A stretch of DNA of 64,000 nt, from contig JAEUPP010000013.1 of assembly GCA_016790075.1 (NCBI GenBank), forward strand, positions 1 through 64,000, given 5' to 3'. The notes beneath the pieces are model-generated. The model saw only the letters and a program-made list of their open reading frames with translations. It was not told the origin of the DNA and made no database searches. The position numbers and the translations under genes were made by a program. Source of the DNA: Rhodanobacteraceae bacterium. Its GTDB lineage: Bacteria > Pseudomonadota > Gammaproteobacteria > Xanthomonadales > Rhodanobacteraceae. Positions 56,473 through 64,000 of the stretch are shown piece after piece. Each line of letters starts with the position of its first letter. Within the stretch, counting starts at the first letter, position 1.

Positions 56473-57408
56473 ATGAGCTCGTTCCCGGCGCTGGATGTGC
56501 GCAATCTCACCAAGACCTATGCAAACGGCGTAAACGCACTCAAGGGCGTCTCGCTATGCGTCGAACCCGGCGACTTCTTTGCACTGCTCGGCCCCAACGG
56601 GGCGGGCAAATCGACCTTGATCGGCATTCTTTCCTCGCTGGTGAATGCCAGCGGCGGTGAAGCCGACGTGTTTGGCCGGTCCATTCACGCCGATCGCGGC
56701 GGCGCCATGCAGCTGATCGGCCTGGTGCCGCAGGAAATCAACTTCAACCAGTTCGAGACGCCGTTCGACATCTGCGTGAACCAGGCCGGTTTCTATGGCA
56801 TTCCGCGCCGGATCGCCTGCGAACGCGCCGAGAAGTATCTGAATCAGCTCAGTCTCTGGGAAAAGAAAGGCGTCGCCTCGCGTACCCTGTCGGGCGGCAT
56901 GAAGCGGCGCCTGATGATTGCGCGCGCCATGATGAACGAGCCGCGGTTGCTGATCCTGGACGAACCCACCGCCGGCGTTGACATCGAAATCCGCCGCTCG
57001 ATGTGGAAGTTCGTCAGCGAGATCAACCGTGCCGGCACTACCGTCATCCTGACCACGCATTATCTTGAGGAAGCCGAGCAGCTGTGCCGCAACATCGCCA
57101 TCATCGACAAGGGCAGCATCATCGAAAACACGTCGATGAAACGCCTGCTGGCCAAGCTTGATGTGGAGACTTTCGTGCTCGATGTGGTCGCCGTGCCCGA
57201 GGCACTGCCCACGGTCGACGGCGTGCGCCTGACGCCGGTCGATGCGCATACGCTGGAAGCGGAGATGTCGCGCACGCACGATCTGAACTCGCTGTTCGCC
57301 GCACTCAGCGCCAACGGCATCGTCGTGACCTCGATGCGCAACAAGGCCAATCGCCTCGAAGAACTGTTCGTACGCCTTGTCGAAAACAATCAGGGCAAGG
57401 CCGCCTGA
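56473..57408 (+). CDS. yadG: ABC transporter ATP-binding protein (YadG-like)
   Basis: 311 residues from ATG 56473. Walker A LLGPNGAGKSTLIGILSSLV, Q-loop GLVPQEINFNQFETP, signature RTLSGGMKRRLMIARAMMNE and Walker B LLILDEPTAGVDIEIRRSM are intact. The form 'QEINFNQFETPFDICVNQAG' is characteristic of YadG. It pairs with the permease encoded 43 bases downstream as an exporter of unknown substrate. Confidence 0.92.
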   Translation: MSSFPALDVRNLTKTYANGVNALKGVSLCVEPGDFFALLGPNGAGKSTLIGILSSLVNASGGEADVFGRSIHADRGGAMQLIGLVPQEINFNQFETPFDICVNQAGFYGIPRRIACERAEKYLNQLSLWEKKGVASRTLSGGMKRRLMIARAMMNEPRLLILDEPTAGVDIEIRRSMWKFVSEINRAGTTVILTTHYLEEAEQLCRNIAIIDKGSIIENTSMKRLLAKLDVETFVLDVVAVPEALPTVDGVRLTPVDAHTLEAEMSRTHDLNSLFAALSANGIVVTSMRNKANRLEELFVRLVENNQGKAA

Positions 57409-57451
57409 GGCGACCGCCAGCTCACTCACCCCTTCGGTCAAACCACTGCGC

Positions 57452-58228
57452 ATGCAAACCCAAGCCAACTTCGTCGCCCTGGGAACCATTGTCCGCCGAG
57501 AGATCGCGCGCATCCTGCGCATCTGGGGCCAGACCCTGCTGCCGCCTGCGATCACCATGACGCTGTACTTCTTCATCTTCGGCAATATGATCGGCGCGCG
57601 CATTGGCGAGATGCAGCCCGGCATCAGCTATATCGATTTCATCGTGCCGGGGCTCATCATGATGAGCGTGATCCAGAACGCCTACGGCAATATTTCCAGC
57701 TCGTTCTTTGGTTCCAAGTTCGGCCGCTACGTCGAGGAAATGCTTGTCTCACCCATGCCAAGCTGGGTGATCCTGAGCGGCTATGTACTCGGTGCGGTCG
57801 TGCGCGGACTACTGGTCGGCGCCATCGTGCTGGGTGTTGCGATGTTCTTCACGCATATCCGTCTACATCATGTGTTCGTCACTCTGACGACCTTTCTGCT
57901 GACCGCGGTCGTGTTCGCGCTGGCCGGCTTTGTCAACGCCGTCTACGCGAAGAAGTTCGACGACATCGCGATCGTGCCGACCTTCATACTGACCCCGCTG
58001 ACCTACCTCGGCGGCGTGTTCTACCCGCTCGCAAGCCTCGGCGAACCCTGGCACACGATCTCGCTGGCCAACCCTATCGTCTATATGGTCAATGCGTTCC
58101 GCTACGGCTTGCTGGGTGTCAGCGACGTCAACCTCGTAGCCGCTTATGCGGTAATGCTTGCTGCAGCGGCGATTCTGGCCGTGTTCGGCTTGTACTTGCT
58201 CAAACGCGGTGTCGGCATGCGGGCCTGA
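57452..58228 (+). CDS. yadH: ABC-2 type permease (YadH-like)
   Basis: 258 residues from ATG 57452. Six predicted helices; TLLPPAITMTLYFFIFGNMI, MQPGISYIDFIVPGLIMMSV and the ABC-2 motif TPLTYLGGVFYPLASLGEPW match YadH. It is the membrane partner of the preceding ATPase. Confidence 0.92.
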   Translation: MQTQANFVALGTIVRREIARILRIWGQTLLPPAITMTLYFFIFGNMIGARIGEMQPGISYIDFIVPGLIMMSVIQNAYGNISSSFFGSKFGRYVEEMLVSPMPSWVILSGYVLGAVVRGLLVGAIVLGVAMFFTHIRLHHVFVTLTTFLLTAVVFALAGFVNAVYAKKFDDIAIVPTFILTPLTYLGGVFYPLASLGEPWHTISLANPIVYMVNAFRYGLLGVSDVNLVAAYAVMLAAAAILAVFGLYLLKRGVGMRA

Positions 58229-58304
58229 ACACCCGGCGTCTGGCCCTTGGCGACGCTTGATATAAGATGCCGGGTCGGCAAGGTAGCCGTGGTGGGGGGA
58301 TATT

Positions 58305-59342
58305 GTGGTCATGGTCAATCCAGGTGCATCGCTGGCGGGGATACCCGGTGCGGGCGGTTCGTTCGCCCGCAGCCGCCCGCCTTTCCTGCCGCGTCAACTA
58401 TCGGAAGAGGAACTGGCGCTGTTCATCAGCGCCGGGCAGCGCCGCGAGGTCGTGCCGCGCGAGATGATCTTCCGCAAAGGCGAACTGGGTCGCACCATGT
58501 TCGTGATCGAGTCCGGCACTATCCAGCTGGAATTCGGCGACGGCATGCCCGACAAACTGATCGGTGCCCGGGAGTTTTTCGGCGAACTTGCCCTATTCAT
58601 CGGCAACCACGCGCGTGTAGCCAATGCCATTGCCGCGGAAACCAGCGTGCTGCGCGTGATTGAACACCCGGAATTTGAAACACTGCTGCAGACCCAGGCC
58701 CCGCTGCTCGCGCAATTCATGCGGCGCTCGTTCTCCTATCTGGTCGCGAGCGAACAGCAGCTTATCCAGAACCTGAAGCGGCGCAATGAAGATCTGCTGG
58801 TTACTCTGGATTCGTTGCGCCAGACGCAGACGCAGTTGTCGACTGCCGAACGCCTGGTGCGCACCGACGAGCTGACCGGCCTGTGCAACCGACGCGGGCT
58901 TTATCATTTCCTTGAAGAGTTGCGGGCTAACCGCGACCCCTCGCGGCGTCTTGGCTTGCTGCTGATCGACATCGATCACTTCAAGCAGATCAACGATCAC
59001 TACGGCCACCTGAGCGGCGACATCGCGCTGCGCGCGGTCGCACGCGAAGTGCAGCAGGCGGCGCTGACCTGCGACCTGCCCTGCCGCTTGGGCGGCGACG
59101 AATTCGCGCTACTGGTTCAGGTGCGCGACCCCGAAGAATTGCGTGACCGTGCCGCGCAGGTCACCAGCGGCGTGCGTGCGCTGCGCTTCCACGCTCCGGC
59201 CGAGGGCTTGCTGGTCAGCGTCAGTATCGGCGGCAGCCTATGCCACGAAACGGCCGAATGGTCGGCCTGGTACAGCGATTCGGACTGTGCGCTCTACCTG
59301 GTCAAGGGCGAGGGCGGCGACAACTATCGCGTTATCGCCTGA
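58305..59342 (+). CDS. cNMP-binding diguanylate cyclase (GGDEF)
   Basis: 345 residues from the GTG at 58305 (or ATG 58311), behind GGGGGGA. Residues ~40-150 are a cyclic-nucleotide-binding domain (FRKGELGRTMFVIESGTIQL, LIGAREFFGELALFIGN). A coiled linker (LIQNLKRRNEDLLVTLDSLR) leads to the GGDEF domain: RTDELTGLCNRRGL, LIDIDHFKQINDHYGHLSGD and an intact RLGGDEFALL at ~263. The upstream inhibitory RxxD site has lost its Arg (LTCD), so product inhibition is probably absent. It would make c-di-GMP in response to a ligand. No membrane segment. Confidence 0.93.
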   Translation: MVMVNPGASLAGIPGAGGSFARSRPPFLPRQLSEEELALFISAGQRREVVPREMIFRKGELGRTMFVIESGTIQLEFGDGMPDKLIGAREFFGELALFIGNHARVANAIAAETSVLRVIEHPEFETLLQTQAPLLAQFMRRSFSYLVASEQQLIQNLKRRNEDLLVTLDSLRQTQTQLSTAERLVRTDELTGLCNRRGLYHFLEELRANRDPSRRLGLLLIDIDHFKQINDHYGHLSGDIALRAVAREVQQAALTCDLPCRLGGDEFALLVQVRDPEELRDRAAQVTSGVRALRFHAPAEGLLVSVSIGGSLCHETAEWSAWYSDSDCALYLVKGEGGDNYRVIA

Positions 59343-59381
59343 GACCTCCACGGTCTGCCAGCGGCATCGCCGGTCGGCCTG

Positions 59382-59405
59382 AAAATGCTGCGATGCAGCA
59401 TTTTT
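59382..59405 (+). terminator. Intrinsic terminator after the GGDEF gene
   Basis: AAATGCTGC-GAT-GCAGCATTT followed by two more T. It separates the GGDEF gene from the peptide-modification locus. Confidence 0.88.
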
Positions 59406-59480
59406 GACCCTGGACACTACCGGCTACTGCTTATTCCTGATACGTAGGCGTACACTTTTGCGCTAGGCCCAAGCGTTGTT

Positions 59481-59504
59481 GCGCTCGCTGTAAACAGTAA
59501 GCGC
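59481..59504. promoter_or_regulatory. Dyad upstream of the cyclase gene
   Basis: GCGCT-CG-CTGT-AA-ACAG-TA-AGCGC: nine symmetric pairs over 24 bases, 55 bases before the cyclase ATG. Candidate operator of the locus; regulator unknown. Confidence 0.4.
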
Positions 59505-59558
59505 GCATAACGCCATCGGGAATACCTGCCGCTTGCCGTACGTTCTGGAGTCTTGGGC

Positions 59559-62222
59559 ATGAATGCCTTGGTGTCGCCTACGGAATCGCAACCGTCACCA
59601 CGTCAGAGCACGCCCTTGCTGCGCACGCTCGCGCTGTGCGACCTCGTCGACTCCACCAGTCTCGTCGAGCGGCTGGGCGACCAGCCGGCGGCCCAGCTGC
59701 TGCGCCGCCACGATCGCATGGCGCGCGACCTCATGCTGGCCCACGAAGGCCAGGAGATCGACAAGACCGATGGTTTCCTGGTCCTGTTCGAGCGCCCGAT
59801 CCAGGCCATCGCCTTCGCCCTGGCCTATCAACGGGAACTGCAGCATCTGGGTGCGGACGAAAAGGTCGAGCTGAAAGCACGCATCGGCATTCATGTCGGC
59901 GATGTGCTGGTCTGGCAGAACGAACCCGGCGATGTAATCCACGGCGCCAAGCCGCTGGAAGTTGAAGGTCTGGTCAAACCCGTGACCGCACGGCTCGCCT
60001 CGCTGGCCTTGCCGGGACAAGTCCTCGTATCCGGCGTGGCCGCCAGTCTCGCGCAACGTGCCCACGCCGAACTCGGCGCCAAGGCTGACCGCACGCGCTG
60101 GATCAACCATGGCCGCTATCGTTTCAAGGGCGTGCCCGAACCTCAGGTCGTCTACGAAGTCGGCGAGGTCGGCTTTGCGCCACTGCGCCAGCCGCCGTAT
60201 TCGGGCAAGGCCTGGCGCGAGGTACCCTGGTGGCGCCGTCCCGGCACCATGTTTATCGAAGCCGGAATTGCCGCAGCCGCTATCGTGCTGGGCATCTGGC
60301 TGATACTGCGGCCACCGGCCGCCATTGCCTTCGCCGAACGTGACTGGGTGGTACTGGGCGACCTGCAGAACCTGACCGGCCAGGCCAATCTCGACGACAC
60401 CCTGCGCACGGCGCTGCGCCTAAGTGTCGAGCAATCGCGTTATGTCAACGTGGTATCCGATCTGCAGGTCCGCGATTCCGTGCGGCGCATGCGCCGCGAC
60501 CCCGCCAATACGCGTATCGATCGCGCCATCGGCGCTGAAGTCGCCTTGCGCGAAGGCGCACGCGCCCTCGTACTGCCCAGCATCGCCGAAGTCGGCGGCA
60601 AGCTGCGCGTGACCGCCGAGGTCATCGATCCGGGCAGCCAGACCACGGTCTACACCGATTCGGCGGAAGGCAGCGGTATCGAGTCGGTGCTGACCTCGCT
60701 GGACCGGATCAATGCGCAGCTGCGCGCGCGACTTGGTGAATCACTGGCTCAGGTCAAGACGACCAGCCAGCCGCTGGCGAAGGTGACGACTGACAACCTT
60801 GAAGCGCTGCGAGCGTATTCGCTGGCGCGCAAGGCGGCTACCGAGGGCAACGGCGATACGGCTCTGGATCTATACGAGCAGGCGATCCGGCTCGATCCGG
60901 AGTTTGGGCTTGCTTATCTGAGTCGCGCTGGGTTGCGCCTGGGGGCCGATGACAAACGGCGCGCCAAGGAAGATATCGAGCGCGCAAAGGCATTGCGCGA
61001 ACGCCTTCCCGCACGCGAACAGCTCTATATGGATGCCCTCGCAGCCAGCTTCGCCAAACCTTCCGATATCCAGAAGAAATGGGCGCTATTGGGCGAAATG
61101 TATCCCGACCATTATGCAGCATTCGCAAATCTTGCGCATTTTATATACGTGTACGACGGGCGATACGCTGAAGCCATCCGCGTCGCGGAGAAGGCAATCG
61201 CCCCGAACTACCCGCGCAGCGGCAATACACACTATTTGCTCGGCCAGCTGTATACGGCGAGCGAAATGCCGCAAAAGGCGAAGCTCCATTTGCAACGCGC
61301 CAAGGAATTGAACTCACAAAGGCAAGGCACTTTCATTGTCGATGCGGCAGCGAGCATGCGCCGCTTTGCCGAAGCAGATGCTGAAATGGCCGCCGCAAAG
61401 CCTCTTGGCGTACCGAGCAACGACGTGCTACAGCATCGCTTGCGAGTCGCACTAGCTGTTGACAAGGGGCTATGGCGCGACGCGCTGGCACGCGCAGATG
61501 AAGCAGAGACTGCAGCGGCAGCGGTGGGACCACTCCCGACTCGTCTGTTTCAAGGCACCAAGCTTTCGCTGCAGGCCATCGCAACGCCGGGCACCGAATT
61601 CGCGCGTCAGATCAATGCCTACGCACGCAACGAAATCTCTGCACTGAGCGACTCGCAGAACTACGACCGCGACCAGTCACTCTTCGGAGTCTTTTTCGCA
61701 GCATATCTCGCGGCACGCAACGGCGACGAAGAACTCGCGAAGTCCGTAGCTGCTCCTGTAGTCGATCATGCCGACATCAAACACTACCGCTATGTTGCTG
61801 ATATGGCGGCACTGGCCCAAGCGCAGCTCTCAATCACTAAAGGTGATGCCAAAGCGGCACTGATACTGCTATCGGCTCGGATTGATGGGGCGGAACTCTA
61901 TCTGCTGCACAGTGGACTGCGCGACGCGCACACTCTAGCTGGCAATCTAGACGATGCTGCGCGCGAGGCGCAGTGGCTGGCGCAGCATCGTGGTCGCGCC
62001 TATGCCGAATACAACGCTACACAGATTCTTAAGGCACTCAATGTTGCGGAATCGAACCTCGCCGTACTCAGCGAAGCGGAGATCGCGCTACTGCAGAAAA
62101 AGACAACCATATCTGCAAGCAAACTAGCCGATTTTCTCCGCCTATGGCCTGAAGCAGAATTACCGGCGCCCCTGAAGCGCCGCGTGGACGCAGTCCGCAA
62201 GGACGCCGGCGATCATTCTTAG
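59559..62222 (+). CDS. Peptide-modification-system cyclase: nucleotide cyclase domain, one TM helix, TPRs
   Basis: 887 residues from ATG 59559 (GGAG eight bases upstream; a TTG two codons earlier is possible). Residues ~20-210 form a class III nucleotidyl cyclase domain: TLALCDLVDSTSLVERLGDQ with metal Asp28, then DKTDGFLVLF where many have a 'GDGF' motif, and ARIGIHVGDVLV. One membrane helix follows (~232-252, FIEAGIAAAAIVLGIWLILR), a FlgO-like periplasmic stretch, then TPR repeats from ~420. As I remember, this architecture is the 'putative peptide modification system cyclase' family (TIGR04510), found beside TIGR04509 peptides and TIGR04511 dehydrogenases, both present here. By eye the TPR half is less GC-rich than its neighbours. 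Whether it makes a nucleotide is untested. Confidence 0.85.
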   Translation: MNALVSPTESQPSPRQSTPLLRTLALCDLVDSTSLVERLGDQPAAQLLRRHDRMARDLMLAHEGQEIDKTDGFLVLFERPIQAIAFALAYQRELQHLGADEKVELKARIGIHVGDVLVWQNEPGDVIHGAKPLEVEGLVKPVTARLASLALPGQVLVSGVAASLAQRAHAELGAKADRTRWINHGRYRFKGVPEPQVVYEVGEVGFAPLRQPPYSGKAWREVPWWRRPGTMFIEAGIAAAAIVLGIWLILRPPAAIAFAERDWVVLGDLQNLTGQANLDDTLRTALRLSVEQSRYVNVVSDLQVRDSVRRMRRDPANTRIDRAIGAEVALREGARALVLPSIAEVGGKLRVTAEVIDPGSQTTVYTDSAEGSGIESVLTSLDRINAQLRARLGESLAQVKTTSQPLAKVTTDNLEALRAYSLARKAATEGNGDTALDLYEQAIRLDPEFGLAYLSRAGLRLGADDKRRAKEDIERAKALRERLPAREQLYMDALAASFAKPSDIQKKWALLGEMYPDHYAAFANLAHFIYVYDGRYAEAIRVAEKAIAPNYPRSGNTHYLLGQLYTASEMPQKAKLHLQRAKELNSQRQGTFIVDAAASMRRFAEADAEMAAAKPLGVPSNDVLQHRLRVALAVDKGLWRDALARADEAETAAAAVGPLPTRLFQGTKLSLQAIATPGTEFARQINAYARNEISALSDSQNYDRDQSLFGVFFAAYLAARNGDEELAKSVAAPVVDHADIKHYRYVADMAALAQAQLSITKGDAKAALILLSARIDGAELYLLHSGLRDAHTLAGNLDDAAREAQWLAQHRGRAYAEYNATQILKALNVAESNLAVLSEAEIALLQKKTTISASKLADFLRLWPEAELPAPLKRRVDAVRKDAGDHS

Positions 62223-62473
62223 TCTGCTCTGAGGTCGTGAATGACCGCATCCAGAGTACCGCCAAGCTGCTTCTGTATTACGGCACGCGAAGTCTTCAAC
62301 GTCTGAGGATCCGCTAACTGCTTGCACTGCGCAAAGCATTTCGCCAGTTCCACCGGTGCGCCGATCTGCTTGAGTGCCGCCTCCGGATCTTTAAGTAACA
62401 ACGCACGGAATTCGTCGTCGGAACTCAGTTTGTCGAGTAGCGTATCCACCTGCGCAGACGTAAGACTAGCCAT
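62219..62473 (-). CDS. RiPP precursor-like peptide 1 (NHLP-type leader)
   Basis: 84 residues from the ATG at 62473 (GTG three bases earlier possible), with AGGGGG upstream. The leader half has AQVDTLLDKLSSDDEFRALL and LKDPEAALKQIGAP, the 'FRxxLLxDPxAAL' pattern of nitrile-hydratase-like leaders. The second half has Cys46 and Cys50 (KCFAQCKQLADPQTL) and ends AVIHDLRAD. I believe it belongs to the TIGR04509 'putative modified peptide' family. It converges on the cyclase gene; their stop codons overlap by two bases. The final product and cleavage site are unknown. Confidence 0.85.
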   Translation of the reverse strand: MASLTSAQVDTLLDKLSSDDEFRALLLKDPEAALKQIGAPVELAKCFAQCKQLADPQTLKTSRAVIQKQLGGTLDAVIHDLRAD

Positions 62474-62487
62474 CACAATTCCCCCTA

Positions 62488-62518
62488 GTTGCCACCACCC
62501 GTGGCCGGACGAGTGTAA
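62488..62518 (-). repeat. 5' region of peptide 1, duplicated upstream of peptide 2
   Basis: About 30 bases aligning without gaps to 63015-63044 (23 of 30 identical, shared GGCCGG(A/G)CGAGT). It lies just before the ribosome site of each peptide gene, showing that the duplication included the leader region of the mRNA. Confidence 0.6.
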
Positions 62519-62655
62519 CGAGCAAGCAGCAGGCCAACAATTAGTTCACGCGGGCAACACACCGCTACAGTAGGTACCGAAAAGCTACGCGGTCGCCGCG
62601 GAATATAGCCACGAATACCAAGCAACCGCGCGGAATCAGCGCGAATTTATCGACC

Positions 62656-63000
62656 TCAGCTCACGCGAAGGTCATGAATGTTTGCACTTAGTGTCGCACC
62701 TATCTGCTGCCGAATCGCCGCACGCGACGCTTTCAGCGTCTCCGCATCAGCCAATTGCTTGCACTTCCCAAAGCACTTCACCAGCTCGATAGGCGCGCCT
62801 ATCTGCCCGAGCGCAGCGGCCGGATCGCTGAGCAACAGCGCTCGAAACGCGTCATCGCTGCTCAGCTTATCTAGCAGCATATCCACCTGCGCCGAAGCAA
62901 GGCGTACCGTCGCGGGGGCGGCCGTCGCTGACCGGAATTCGTCAGTCGAGCCCGCCTTGTCGAGCACTGTATCCAGCTGCCCAGCAGTGAAACTATCCAT
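62656..63000 (-). CDS. RiPP precursor-like peptide 2 with duplicated leader start
   Basis: 114 residues from the ATG at 63000, which has AAGGA six bases upstream; the ATG at 63006 has no spacing. Residues 31-114 align without gaps to peptide 1 with 59 of 84 identities, including LLDKLSSDD, FRALLL, QIGAP, KCF, CKQLAD and IHDLR. Residues 1-23 (AGQLDTVLDKAGSTDEFR) repeat residues 31-53 at an exact 30-residue offset, so the leader's first part is duplicated in tandem. Cys76 and Cys80 match Cys46 and Cys50. Same family as peptide 1; expected substrate of the dehydrogenase and possibly other enzymes outside the window. Confidence 0.85.
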   Translation of the reverse strand: MDSFTAGQLDTVLDKAGSTDEFRSATAAPATVRLASAQVDMLLDKLSSDDAFRALLLSDPAAALGQIGAPIELVKCFGKCKQLADAETLKASRAAIRQQIGATLSANIHDLRVS

Positions 63001-63014
63001 TGCCATTCCTTATC

Positions 63015-63044
63015 GTTGCCGCCAATTGCGGCCGGGCGAGTTTA
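63015..63044 (-). repeat. 5' region of peptide 2, duplicate of 62488-62518
   Basis: Gap-free match to the region before peptide 1, in the same position relative to the start codon. Confidence 0.6.
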
Positions 63045-63097
63045 GTGGGCAGGTTGCTGGTCAACAACGGGTTCCGGCTGCAGGCACCGGCCAGTCC

Positions 63098-63127
63098 TTG
63101 CGACATAGGCTCGTGTGCTTGTCGCAA
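63098..63127. promoter_or_regulatory. Dyad between divergent peptide and dehydrogenase genes
   Basis: TTGCGAC-N16-GTCGCAA, a perfect 7-bp inverted repeat in the 218-base divergent gap, well placed to control both directions. No convincing -10 boxes were found. Confidence 0.4.
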
Positions 63128-63218
63128 CGGCATTCAGCCGCTAGTGTCGCGCCGGCTGTTGGCGGCCACTGTCGAATGTGGCAACCCGTATCTTGGTATC
63201 ACATTCCCGGAGTTCCGC

Positions 63219-64000
63219 ATGCGTGTGCGCCGCTGCGCCCATCTGATGTTTGAACCACGCGAGGCGCTGCAGTTTGATCTCGATTCTCTGGTCGGCGGAG
63301 GTGACGGACTGCGCACGGAACTTAGCCTGCTGGCCCTGGTGCCGCATAACCGGCAGGAGATCGCTGTGTCCGTGGCGGAGGCCGCCCTGCTTGCCCGCGT
63401 GCCCTGCACTACGTGGACCGATCTGGAAACACTTGCGGCCACGCATGACCCGGACGGGATCCACTCGCTGATCGCACGCGGACTGCTGATTGCCGACGAT
63501 GCTGACCACGCCGCGGACCGTGCCCGCGACGATCGGGTACGGGAAGCCAACTGGCATACGCTGTCGGCAGTGCAACACTATTTCGGCTGCTGGGACGGGG
63601 TGCGCTCCGGCGACGAGACGCGCAGAGCCGGTTACGTCACCTTGCAGGATCTGATTGCCAAACTCGGTGAACCGCCGCCGCCGGCACAAGAGCACAGCAG
63701 CGCTGCCGCACGTCTGCCGCTGCCGCCGCCGCAAACCAGCGATTTCGACGACCTGCTCAGGCGCCGCGCAACCTGCCGCAATTTCGATACCACGACAGCA
63801 TTGGCCCAGACAGAGCTTGCGACCATGCTGCACCGCGTGTTTGGCGCCCAGGGCACGCTACAGATCAACGGCGGTGGTGACACTACCGTGATCAAGCGCA
63901 ACAGCCCCTCCGGCGGCGGCCTGCATCCAACCGGTGCGTATGTGATCGCACGGCATGTGCAAGGCCTGGCCTGTGGGCTGTATCACTACCGGCCACTTGA
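63219..64000 (+). CDS. SagB/ThcOx-type peptide maturation dehydrogenase, cut by window end
   Basis: ATG 63219 with GGAG six bases upstream; 260 codons are seen without a stop. The N-terminal ~150 residues (LMFEPREALQFDLDSL, VQHYFGCWDGVRSGDETRRA) are a variable region. From ~185 the nitroreductase-like domain begins: LLRRRATCRNFDTTTALAQT, MLHRVFGAQGT, then KRNSPSGGGLHPTGAYVIAR and GLYHYRPL, the FMN-binding hallmark of SagB-like enzymes that oxidise azolines to azoles in modified peptides. I place it in the 'putative peptide maturation dehydrogenase' family (TIGR04511). It is divergent from the two peptide genes. Confidence 0.9.
   Translation, partial: MRVRRCAHLMFEPREALQFDLDSLVGGGDGLRTELSLLALVPHNRQEIAVSVAEAALLARVPCTTWTDLETLAATHDPDGIHSLIARGLLIADDADHAADRARDDRVREANWHTLSAVQHYFGCWDGVRSGDETRRAGYVTLQDLIAKLGEPPPPAQEHSSAAARLPLPPPQTSDFDDLLRRRATCRNFDTTTALAQTELATMLHRVFGAQGTLQINGGGDTTVIKRNSPSGGGLHPTGAYVIARHVQGLACGLYHYRPL

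Overview
The window is 64 kb of GC-rich, densely coding bacterial chromosome. Gene content (a complete recC-recB-recD set, a gammaproteobacterial biotin operon using BioC and BioH, ubiA, tex, pepN, mnmG, an OmpW porin) points to a gammaproteobacterium, most likely in or near the Xanthomonadales. The strongest lineage clue is the peptide-modification locus at the right end, whose cyclase / small peptide / SagB-like dehydrogenase trio is, as far as I recall, typical of Xanthomonadaceae and relatives. I see no rRNA, tRNA, prophage or CRISPR array.

Layout. 0-2.6 kb: tail of a TetR regulator and two secreted proteins of unknown function. 2.6-5.2 kb: an ATPase/TPR gene pair of unknown role. 5.2-6.5 kb: a pirin gene bracketed by three copies of a ~70-bp repeat. 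6.5-15.3 kb: recC-recB-recD on the minus strand. 15.4-18.1 kb: a two-gene NAD salvage unit (nicotinamide phosphoribosyltransferase plus NMN adenylyltransferase/Nudix) behind a palindrome. 18.1-20.1 kb: TfoX-like protein, free-Met-sulfoxide reductase, bioD. 20.3-24.5 kb: RND efflux adaptor and pump. 24.5-25.1 kb: a scar holding three gene remnants, including the tail of an IS5-type transposase. 25.1-32 kb: small periplasmic proteins, a papain-like and an alpha/beta hydrolase starting on overlapping codons, and secreted alkaline phosphatase and nucleotidase. 32-34.3 kb: ubiA with a ~430-residue low-complexity N-terminal extension. 34.4-39.1 kb: comF divergent from bioB-bioF-bioH-bioC, with a BirA-type operator between or inside them. 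39-48.3 kb: VWA/MoxR pair, tex, ompW behind an FNR-type box, mnmG, then an intergenic region with two sigma-54 promoters, a structured RNA candidate and a 66-residue microprotein. 48.4-58.2 kb: housekeeping and metabolic genes (pepN, dehydratase, tag, cytochrome b561, ferredoxin-NADP reductase, YadGH-like ABC exporter).

58.3-64 kb: a cNMP-binding GGDEF protein, then the most unusual locus. A nucleotide cyclase-like membrane protein with TPRs faces two small homologous peptides with nitrile-hydratase-like leaders and a conserved Cys-Phe-x-x-Cys. Divergent from the peptides is a SagB/ThcOx-type dehydrogenase cut by the window end. This looks like a ribosomally made, post-translationally modified peptide (RiPP) system whose product I do not know.

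All calls come from reading the sequence and remembered family knowledge; no database search was run.
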